Source: an uncultured Actinomycetes bacterium (lineage in GTDB: Bacteria; Actinomycetota; Acidimicrobiia; Acidimicrobiales; Acidimicrobilacustridaceae). From it: a stretch of 9,237 bases of DNA. The translations under genes and the position numbers were made by a program. Under the pieces are notes generated by a model. The model saw nothing but the letters and a program-made list of their open reading frames with translations. It searched no databases and was not told where the DNA came from. Of the stretch, positions 1-5,474 are shown one piece after another. The stretch lies in assembly GCA_945957335.1 (NCBI GenBank), contig CAMFLJ010000136.1:1-9237 (forward strand), read 5' to 3'. How positions within the stretch are numbered: position 1 is the first letter of the stretch; each line of letters begins with the position of its first letter.

Positions 1-1
1 G

Positions 2-448
2 GACAACGGGGTGAAGGTGGTCGACGGGTGGGAGACCGCCTACAACGTCGACTTCTCCGGCAGCGCCGGCAAGGGCGACCGTCCCCTCGTGGTCAGCTAC
101 GCCTCCAGCCCGCCCTTCGAGGTCACCGATCCCGCGACCCCGCCCGAGTCGGCGCCGACCGGCGTGGTGGCCGGCACCTGCTACCGCCAGACCGAGTTCG
201 CCGGCGTGCTGCGCGGCGCATCGCAGCCCGAGGCGGCCCAGGCCTTCATCGAGTTCATGCTCTCGCTGCCCTTCCAGCAGGACGTGCCCGAGCAGATGTA
301 CGTGTTCCCGGTGAACAGCCAGGCCGTGCTGCCAGAGGCGTGGGTGCGCTACACGACCCCGGTCGAGCAGCCCCTCGCCATCCCCTACGAGCAGGTCGGC
401 GCCCAGCGCGAGGCCTGGATCCAGCAGTGGGCGGCCCTCTTCCGGTGA
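2..448 (+). CDS. thiB: Thiamine ABC transporter substrate-binding protein, 3' part (ThiB-like)
   Basis: This is the C-terminal part (about 148 residues) of an extracytoplasmic solute-binding protein; the start, signal peptide and N-lobe lie upstream of the window. The reading frame is open from base 2 and ends at TGA 446-448. Several blocks match my memory of the ThiB family: a GWETAY block (nt 26-43), which in ThiB carries an aromatic residue near the thiamine ring; a VVSYASSPPFEV strand; EAAQAFIEFMLS; a YVFPVN block; and a C-terminal AQREAWIQQW helix. The protein should capture thiamine (or its phosphate esters) outside the membrane and deliver it to the permease encoded 4 bp downstream. 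The order binding protein, permease, ATPase is the classic thiBPQ layout. A ferric iron (Fbp-type) importer has similar architecture and is the main alternative, but the C-terminal blocks favour ThiB. Confidence 0.85.
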   Translation, partial: DNGVKVVDGWETAYNVDFSGSAGKGDRPLVVSYASSPPFEVTDPATPPESAPTGVVAGTCYRQTEFAGVLRGASQPEAAQAFIEFMLSLPFQQDVPEQMYVFPVNSQAVLPEAWVRYTTPVEQPLAIPYEQVGAQREAWIQQWAALFR

Positions 449-452
449 CCGG

Positions 453-2108
453 GTGACGGGCCGCCCGAGGCGGGGCCGGTGGTGGAGGGTCGCCCTCGCG
501 GCCCCGCCGGTCACGTTCCTCGTGGTGTTCTTCGTGTGGCCCGTCGCCGCCATCGTGCTCCGGGGCCTGCGTCCCGGCGGCACGTGGGACCTCTCCGCCG
601 TCGGTGACGTCCTCACCGACCCGGTGATCCGCCGGGTCGCATGGTTCACGCTCTGGCAGGCCGTGCTCTCCACCGTGCTGTGCGTGGTGGCCGGCCTGCC
701 GGGCGCAGCCCTCTTCGCCCGCTACCGGTTTGCCGGCAAACGGTTCTTGTGGGCGGCTCTGCTCGTGCCGTTCGTCCTGCCGACCGTCGTGGTCGGCGTG
801 GCCCTGCTCGGTGTGCTCGGCCCCAACGGGGTCAGCGGCGTCGACCTCTCCGGCACGTTGTGGGCGGTGCTGATCGCCCACGTGTTCTTCAACTACGCCG
901 TGGTGGTGCGCACGGTCGGCGGCACGTGGTCGACCCTCGACCCCCGCCTCGGCGAGGCGGCCCGCACGATGGGGGCCTCTCCGTGGCGGGCGTTCCGCGA
1001 GGTCACATGGCCGCTGCTGCGCCCGGCCGTGGCCGCCGCGTCGTCGATCGTCTTCCTCTTCACCTTCACGTCGTTCGGCGTCGTGCTGGTGGTCGGCGGC
1101 ATCCGCCAGCGCACGCTCGAGGTCGAGATCTACGACCAGACCGCCCGCTTCATGCACCTTGACGTCGCGGCCGCGCTCGCGCTCGTCCAGCTCGTGGTCG
1201 TCGTCGCCGCCCTGGCCTGGTTCGGCCGCACCCAGCGCCGCCGGGCGGTCGTGCTCGACCAACGGCCGGCGGTCGAGGTGGCGAGGCGCCCGACGACCCG
1301 GCGGGACCGGGCGTTCGTGGCCGCCAACCTGGTGTTCATGGCCCTGCTGCTCGGCGTGCCCCTCGGGGTGCTGGTCGCCCGCTCGTTCTCGACATCGGGC
1401 GGATGGGGGCTCGGCAACTACCAGGCGCTCGACACCGTGCGCCGCGGGTCGACGTCGTTCGTGCCGCCGTTGGACGCGGTGTGGAACTCGCTGCTGTTCG
1501 CCCTGGCCGCCACGGTCGTGGCGGTCGTGCTCGGTGCGTGCGCGGCCTGGGCCATCACCGGCAACGGGCGCGGCTCATCGCCGCGCTGGGCCCGCTGGAC
1601 CGACACCGCGCTGATGGTCCCGCTCGGCACCTCGGCGGTGACGGTCGGGTTCGGGATGTTCGTGGCCTTCGGCCAGGCGCCGCTCGACCTGCGCTCGTCG
1701 CTCTGGCTGGTGCCGCTCGCCCACGCCGTCGTCGCCATGCCGTTCGTCGTGCGCCTCCTGGTGCCGGCGTTGCGCTCGATCGACCCCGAGCTGCGCGAGG
1801 CCGCCGGCGTGCTCGGTGCCTCGCCGTGGGCGGTGTGGCGCGAGGTCGACCTGCCAGTCGTGTCGAGGGCGATGGCGGCGGCCGCCGGCTTCGCCTTCGC
1901 GGTGTCGCTCGGCGAGTTCGGCGCCACCGTCTTCCTCTCGCGACCCGAGCGGCCCACCTTGCCGGTGGCGATCTACCGGGTGCTGGGCCGGCCCGGCGAG
2001 GCCAACTTCGGTCAGGCCATGGCGCTGTCGGTGATCCTCATGGTCCTGACCGTCGTCGTGGTCCTCGGCATCGACCGGCTGCGCCCGGTCGGGTCGGCGG
2101 AGTTCTGA
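453..2108 (+). CDS. thiP: Fused two-domain ABC transporter permease, ThiP-like
   Basis: This 551-residue inner-membrane permease is the channel subunit of the probable thiamine importer. It has two homologous halves, each with about six hydrophobic segments: roughly residues 13-37, 65-89, 98-122, 136-154, 190-216 and 237-257, then 289-311, 346-368, 384-404, 415-440, 472-492 and 523-541. An Arg-rich cytoplasmic linker (about 258-287) joins them. Each half carries the EAA loop that docks on the ATPase: residues 168-191 (EAARTMGASPW..) and 449-468 (EAAGVLGASPW..). Two EAA loops in one chain are typical of ThiP and FbpB permeases. The GTG at 453 is the only sensible start: it lies 4 bp after the binding-protein stop and leaves a short basic N-terminus before the first membrane segment. 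The stop overlaps the next start (TGATG), so translation is probably coupled. Confidence 0.88.
   Translation: MTGRPRRGRWWRVALAAPPVTFLVVFFVWPVAAIVLRGLRPGGTWDLSAVGDVLTDPVIRRVAWFTLWQAVLSTVLCVVAGLPGAALFARYRFAGKRFLWAALLVPFVLPTVVVGVALLGVLGPNGVSGVDLSGTLWAVLIAHVFFNYAVVVRTVGGTWSTLDPRLGEAARTMGASPWRAFREVTWPLLRPAVAAASSIVFLFTFTSFGVVLVVGGIRQRTLEVEIYDQTARFMHLDVAAALALVQLVVVVAALAWFGRTQRRRAVVLDQRPAVEVARRPTTRRDRAFVAANLVFMALLLGVPLGVLVARSFSTSGGWGLGNYQALDTVRRGSTSFVPPLDAVWNSLLFALAATVVAVVLGACAAWAITGNGRGSSPRWARWTDTALMVPLGTSAVTVGFGMFVAFGQAPLDLRSSLWLVPLAHAVVAMPFVVRLLVPALRSIDPELREAAGVLGASPWAVWREVDLPVVSRAMAAAAGFAFAVSLGEFGATVFLSRPERPTLPVAIYRVLGRPGEANFGQAMALSVILMVLTVVVVLGIDRLRPVGSAEF
728..741. repeat. Perfect 14-bp palindrome inside the permease gene
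   Basis: GTTTGCCGGCAAAC is its own reverse complement. It lies in codons for RFAGK, just before a membrane segment, and brings in TTT and AAA codons that are rare in this GC-rich window. A binding site within the operon is possible, but chance is equally plausible. Confidence 0.35.
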
Positions 2109-3082
2109 TGGAACCGAGCGGTGCCGCGCTGGCGGTCGAGGGCCTCGGGGTGCGCTTCGAGGGCGCCGCCGCGCCGGCGCTCGACGCCGTCGACCTCGCG
2201 GTCGGGCCGGGTGAGGTCGTCGCCCTGCTCGGCCCGTCCGGCTGCGGCAAGACCACCCTGCTGCGGATCGTCGCCGGGCTGACCGCCGCCGACCGGGGGC
2301 GGGTGCTGCTCGACGGCACCGACCTCGAGGGCGTGCCCACCCACCGCCGCGGCATCGGCCTCATGTTCCAGGACCACGCGCTCTTCCCTCACCGCGACGT
2401 CGGCGGCAACGTCGAGTTCGGCCTGCGCATGGCAGGGATGGCGCCGGCCGAGCGGGCCACCCGTGTGGCGGAGGTGCTCGAGCTCGTCGGGCTGCCCGGC
2501 TGGGAGCGGCGGGCCGTCGGGCCCCTGTCGGGTGGGGAGCGCCAGCGCGTGGCGCTGGCCCGGGCCCTGGCCCCCTCGCCCCGCCTCCTCCTGCTCGACG
2601 AGCCCCTCGGCGCGCTCGACCGCTCCCTGCGGGACCGTCTCGTCCCCGAGCTGGGCGTGCTGTTCCGGTCGGTCGGCGTCACCGTGGTGCACGTCACCCA
2701 CGACCAGACCGAGGCGCTCGGCCTCGCCGACCGCGTCGTGGTCATGGAGAGCGGCGGTGTCGTGCAGCAGGGCGCACCCGAGGAGCTGTGGGCCCACCCC
2801 GCGAACGCCTTCGTGGCCCGGTTCCTCGGGTTCGCCAACGTCACCGAGGGGCCCGCCGGCACCGAGCTCGTGCGCCCCGAGGCCGTCGCCCTCGTGGCGG
2901 TCGGCCCGGGGGAGGGCGACGCCACGGTCACCAACGTCGTCTTCCACGGCGCCCACTGGAACGTGACCGTCGAGCGCGACGGCGACCTCGGCCCGCTCGA
3001 GGCCTGGGTGCGCAGCGGCCCGGTGGCTCGCGGCGACCGCGTGGAGGTCGTGATCGACCCGGCCGGTCGACAGCATCTGTGA
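2108..3082 (+). CDS. thiQ: ABC transporter ATP-binding protein, ThiQ-like with C-terminal TOBE-like domain
   Basis: This 324-residue cytoplasmic ATPase powers the importer. All nucleotide-binding motifs are intact: Walker A GPSGCGKT (42-49), Q-loop Gln88 in MFQDHALFP, signature LSGGERQ (140-146), Walker B LLLLDEP (160-166) with catalytic Glu165, a D-loop (GALD), and the switch His198 in HVTHDQTEA. After about residue 240, an ELVRPEAVALV-type segment followed by beta-rich sequence resembles the TOBE regulatory domain. That makes it longer than enterobacterial ThiQ (about 230 residues) and closer in shape to FbpC/PotA ATPases. The ATG at 2108 overlaps the permease stop. An in-frame upstream extension into the permease gene exists but is a shadow. 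The substrate is inferred from the operon, not from the ATPase itself. Confidence 0.87.
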   Translation: MEPSGAALAVEGLGVRFEGAAAPALDAVDLAVGPGEVVALLGPSGCGKTTLLRIVAGLTAADRGRVLLDGTDLEGVPTHRRGIGLMFQDHALFPHRDVGGNVEFGLRMAGMAPAERATRVAEVLELVGLPGWERRAVGPLSGGERQRVALARALAPSPRLLLLDEPLGALDRSLRDRLVPELGVLFRSVGVTVVHVTHDQTEALGLADRVVVMESGGVVQQGAPEELWAHPANAFVARFLGFANVTEGPAGTELVRPEAVALVAVGPGEGDATVTNVVFHGAHWNVTVERDGDLGPLEAWVRSGPVARGDRVEVVIDPAGRQHL

Positions 3083-3100
3083 CGGGTGACGCCCCCGGTC
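3081..3100 (+). terminator. Weak possible hairpin after the thi operon
   Basis: Just past the ATPase stop, GAC-GGG (3081-3086) can pair with CCC-GGTC (3094-3100) with one bulged G (3097) and a 7-nt loop. No T-run follows, so this is only a weak candidate for a termination or pause site between the transporter operon and the glycosyltransferase. Confidence 0.2.
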
Positions 3101-3101
3101 T

Positions 3102-3128
3102 CTGACCTGCGGAATGCCCTCGTATGAT
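3102..3128 (+). promoter_or_regulatory. Probable promoter of the glycosyltransferase gene
   Basis: TATGAT at 3123-3128 matches the -10 consensus TATAAT at five of six positions. CTGACC at 3102-3107 matches TTGACA at four of six, with a 15-bp spacer, slightly short. It lies in the 92-bp gap after the importer operon and would start transcription near 3135, about 40 nt before the ATG at 3175. The two ATG codons at 3124 and 3127 fall inside or beside this -10 box, so they are unlikely to be translation starts. Confidence 0.5.
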
Positions 3129-3174
3129 GCCCGGCGCGAGGCAGATCGGCTGCGGCGGGAAGAACGGACATCCG

Positions 3175-4221
3175 ATGCCACCGAGGTTCTCCATCTGCAT
3201 CCCGGTGCGGAACGAGCGGTTGTGGCTGGAACGGACGGTCGACAGCGTGCTCGCGCAGACCGACGGCGACTTCGAGCTGGTCCTGGGCGACAACGCGTCC
3301 GACGACGGCACCGCCGAGGTGATCGCGAGGTTCGACGACCCCCGGATCGTGCGCCACCACTTCGACGAGCTCGTGCCGGTGAACGAGAACTTCAACCGCA
3401 CGGTCGACCTCTGCCGCTCGGACTGGATCGTCCCGATGTCGGCCGACGACGTCATGCGGCCCGGCTGCATCGCCGCCCTCCGCTCCGCCATCGATGCCTA
3501 TGCCGCGGACGCGCCGTCGATGGTCTGCGGTTCGGTCACCCGGGTCGACCTCGAGGGCCGTCCCGACGACCTGGGCATCGGCGACGAGGGGACGGCCGGC
3601 ACGATCCGCTACCGACCCATCGGCCCGGGCCTGCATGACGCCTCGTCGTGGCTGAAGGCCAACGCCGCCCCCGGCCTGTCGCCGTGGATGATCGGCTCGA
3701 TCGCCTTCCGACGCGACCTCATCGAGGCCACCGGCTACTTCCGGCCCGACATGGAGCTGTGCGCCGACCTTGAGGTCGTCCTGCGCATGTCGGCCTACGG
3801 GCCGGTGGTGTGGATCGACGAGCCGCTCCTCGACTACACGGTGCGCGGCGACTCCGCGACCTCCACCTTCGTCGTGCGCGACCTCGAGCGGAACCGGCCC
3901 ACCACCATGGGGGAGCGGGCGTGGCTCGCGGCGCTCACCCTCCACGAGGACCGCAGGCCGGTCGGGGACGACGAGGTGGCCGCCATCCACGACGCCATCG
4001 CCCGGCAGCTCCTGCAGCGGGCGCTGTGGCACCGCACCAACCCCGCCGGCAAGGGACGCGGCGCCTCGCTGCGCGACTTCTACCGGGCCGCCCGGTACAG
4101 CCCCCACACGCTGACCTCACCGGGGCGGGTCGCCGTGCTGCTCGGCACGATCCTGGCGCCCAAGTGGGTGATCGAGAAGAGCCGGCGGATCGGCCACCGC
4201 AAGGGCGTCACCTTCGCCTGA
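3175..4221 (+). CDS. Family 2 (GT-A fold) glycosyltransferase
   Basis: This 348-residue protein has the N-terminal GT-A nucleotide-sugar fold. FSICIPVRNE (about 4-13) forms the first strand and loop, LERTVDSVLAQT the first helix, DNASDDGT (39-46) the nucleotide-contacting loop, and SADD (89-92) takes the place of the metal-binding DXD motif. Further on, D198-L-E200 in CADLEVVLRM followed by WIDEPLLDYTVRGDS is typical of family 2 enzymes. The C-terminal 100 residues are basic and have no clear membrane helix, so the enzyme is probably cytoplasmic or peripheral. It likely adds a sugar to a cell-surface polysaccharide or glycolipid; donor and acceptor cannot be read from sequence. A start at 3124 would add 17 residues before the usual N-terminus and would overlap a good -10 box, so 3175 is preferred. 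A weak purine stretch, GGGAAG (3157-3162), lies upstream. No other polysaccharide genes flank it. Confidence 0.85.
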   Translation: MPPRFSICIPVRNERLWLERTVDSVLAQTDGDFELVLGDNASDDGTAEVIARFDDPRIVRHHFDELVPVNENFNRTVDLCRSDWIVPMSADDVMRPGCIAALRSAIDAYAADAPSMVCGSVTRVDLEGRPDDLGIGDEGTAGTIRYRPIGPGLHDASSWLKANAAPGLSPWMIGSIAFRRDLIEATGYFRPDMELCADLEVVLRMSAYGPVVWIDEPLLDYTVRGDSATSTFVVRDLERNRPTTMGERAWLAALTLHEDRRPVGDDEVAAIHDAIARQLLQRALWHRTNPAGKGRGASLRDFYRAARYSPHTLTSPGRVAVLLGTILAPKWVIEKSRRIGHRKGVTFA

Positions 4222-4224
4222 GGG

Positions 4225-4914
4225 TCAGAGGGCGCGCAGCACCCCGGGCACGGCCCGCTCCTCGCGGGCCAGGCCCCGGAGCACCTCGAGGTCGCCCACC
4301 CGCTCGCGGGCCATCTCGACGAGCACGCCGATGACCTCGTCGGCGGCGCGGCGCGGCGGGTGCCACACCACGCCGACGCTCGCCGCCAGGTCGTCGCCGT
4401 GGAGCACCACCTCGACCAGGCGGGTGCGCACGAAGTCGTCGAGGCGCGCCCGGGCGTCCGGGATGCGGGCGGTGGCGAGGGTGGTGCCCGGCGCGGCCTC
4501 GGCCAGCGCGGCGTCGACCTGGGCGATGACGCTGGTGAGCTCGTCGACGACCTCCCCCTGGCCCTCGGCCGCTCCGTCCTCCGACGCCGCGACGATCCAG
4601 CGCCCCCGCTCGTCGTCGAGGGCCGAGCCGACCTCACGTCGGTTGTCGCCGAAGAACTCGAAGGGCGTGGCGATCCGGTCGGTGTCGGGCGCGTCGGCCT
4701 CGAGCAGCTCGACCGTGCGGCGCAACGCCATGATGAAGTGCGCCGCCAGGCCGCCCACGGTCATGCCGTCGAGCGCCGATGGATGCGCCCACTCCCGACC
4801 GACCTCGGGGCTCGCGACCAGCTCCAGCGCCGAGGCCGACGCCTCGATCAGGACCGGCCGCAGCTCGGCGGTGCGGTCGGGGCGCTCGGCGAAGGGGTCG
4901 GTCGGTTCGTCCAC
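4225..4914 (-). CDS. Maleylpyruvate isomerase / DinB-type metal-binding family protein
   Basis: This 229-residue protein resembles the mycothiol-dependent maleylpyruvate isomerase N-terminal (MDMPI_N/DinB) four-helix family. The expected metal site appears intact: His59 in GGLAAHF on the second helix, then Glu168 and His172 in RLVEVVLHGDD. The E-x3-H spacing equals that recalled for the Corynebacterium enzyme. The following DDLAASVG is also a family hallmark. Members act as mycothiol-linked isomerases or S-transferases in the actinobacterial cytoplasm, and many have no assigned substrate. No gentisate or other aromatic ring-cleavage genes lie nearby, so true maleylpyruvate isomerase activity is not supported. 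The GTG start at 4914 (minus strand) gives a normal N-terminus. The stop lies 3 bp from that of the convergent glycosyltransferase. The start faces the SRPBCC gene across a 77-bp divergent promoter region. Confidence 0.75.
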   Translation of the reverse strand: MDEPTDPFAERPDRTAELRPVLIEASASALELVASPEVGREWAHPSALDGMTVGGLAAHFIMALRRTVELLEADAPDTDRIATPFEFFGDNRREVGSALDDERGRWIVAASEDGAAEGQGEVVDELTSVIAQVDAALAEAAPGTTLATARIPDARARLDDFVRTRLVEVVLHGDDLAASVGVVWHPPRRAADEVIGVLVEMARERVGDLEVLRGLAREERAVPGVLRAL

Positions 4915-4920
4915 CCGTCC

Positions 4921-4926
4921 GTCATA
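4921..4926 (-). promoter_or_regulatory. Possible -10 element for leaderless transcription of the DinB-type gene
   Basis: On the minus strand TATGAC lies exactly 6 nt before the GTG at 4914, so transcription would begin at or next to the start codon. It misses the final T of the actinobacterial TANNNT pattern. No good Shine-Dalgarno sequence is spaced for this start, which fits a leaderless mRNA. Confidence 0.35.
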
Positions 4927-4938
4927 GCACCGCGACCT

Positions 4939-4971
4939 CCCGCCCCACCCCGGGTATCGGGCGGGGGCGGG
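4939..4971. repeat. GC-rich inverted repeat in the divergent promoter region
   Basis: CCCGCCCC (4939-4946) is the perfect reverse complement of GGGGCGGG (4964-4971), with a 17-bp centre. It lies midway between two divergent genes, covering the expected -35 region of the rightward one. It could be an operator shared by both genes or only a product of high GC content. Confidence 0.4.
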
Positions 4972-4979
4972 CCAGCGGG

Positions 4980-4985
4980 CAGACT
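4980..4985 (+). promoter_or_regulatory. Possible -10 element for leaderless transcription of the SRPBCC gene
   Basis: CAGACT ends 6 nt before the GTG at 4992. It differs only in the first base from TAGACT, an actinobacterial -10 form. The distance matches leaderless promoters, and no ribosome binding site precedes the GTG. Confidence 0.4.
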
Positions 4986-4991
4986 CGTGCC

Positions 4992-5465
4992 GTGGATGTG
5001 ACCGCGACCCTCGACGCCGCCTGCGCGCTCGACGACCTGCGCACCTGGGTGCGAGACCTCGACCGCTACCCGGCCTGGCTGTCGATCGTGCCCCGGGCCG
5101 ACCGGCAGCCCGCGCCGACCGAGGGCAGCCCGGAGGCCGAGAACGACGGGCACCCGGCCTGGGCGGTCGAGCTGCGGGCCAAGCTGGGCCCGCTCGCCCG
5201 CTCGAAGCGCCTGCGCATGGTGCGCACCCTCGACGAGCCCGACCACGTCCGCTTCGAGCGGTGGGAGACCGACGGCAAGGACCACTCGCCCTGGGTGCTC
5301 GACGCCCGCATCGAGGCGGTCGACACCGGGAGCCGGCTCACGATGATGCTGCACTACGGCGGCAACTTCGGCGTGGGTCTGCTCGAGAAGCTCCTGCGCG
5401 ACGAGATCGAGGAGTCGAAGCCAAGGCTGCGGGCCCTGGTGGAAGAGGGTGGGCAGGCTCCCTAG
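4992..5465 (+). CDS. SRPBCC (START/Bet v1-like) family protein
   Basis: This 157-residue protein resembles the polyketide cyclase/lipid-transport SRPBCC fold. It opens with a beta strand (VDVTATLDA), then two helices with DLRTWVRDLDRYPAWLSIVPRA, where the D-R-YPAW block is typical of this superfamily. A run of antiparallel strands follows (AWAVELRAKLGPLARSKRLRM, HVRFERWETD, SPWVLDARIEAV, SRLTMMLHYGG), and a long C-terminal helix closes the cavity (EKLLRDEIEESKPRLRALVEE). Such proteins bind a hydrophobic ligand in a helix-grip pocket; neither ligand nor reaction can be read here. The frame is open further upstream, but the family N-terminus and the -10-like CAGACT point to GTG 4992. The stop TAG 5463-5465 lies inside the likely -10 element of the next gene. 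Confidence 0.72.
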   Translation: MDVTATLDAACALDDLRTWVRDLDRYPAWLSIVPRADRQPAPTEGSPEAENDGHPAWAVELRAKLGPLARSKRLRMVRTLDEPDHVRFERWETDGKDHSPWVLDARIEAVDTGSRLTMMLHYGGNFGVGLLEKLLRDEIEESKPRLRALVEEGGQAP

Positions 5466-5468
5466 CGT
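5463..5468 (+). promoter_or_regulatory. TAGCGT -10 element of the oligoendopeptidase gene (leaderless)
   Basis: TAGCGT fits TANNNT and ends exactly 6 nt before the ATG at 5475, the standard actinobacterial leaderless spacing. Its first three bases are the stop codon of the SRPBCC gene. No convincing -35 hexamer is visible. The alternative is that GAGGG (5469-5473), one base from the ATG, serves as a ribosome binding site, but it is too close to work normally. Confidence 0.5.
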
Positions 5469-5474
5469 GAGGGC

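Noticed and set aside
1403..2107. In-frame upstream extension of the ATPase gene
   Set aside because: The extra 235 codons overlap the permease in another frame and give Arg/Ala-rich sequence. The ATPase fold begins right after ATG 2108, which shows the usual TGATG overlap.
2389..4107. Long minus-strand open frame (572 codons) spanning the ATPase and glycosyltransferase genes
   Set aside because: It crosses two well-supported plus-strand genes and their intergenic promoter and has shadow-type composition.
4779..4991. Upstream extension of the SRPBCC frame
   Set aside because: It overlaps the divergent gene and its promoter region and is Pro/Arg-rich. The SRPBCC fold starts at the GTG at 4992.
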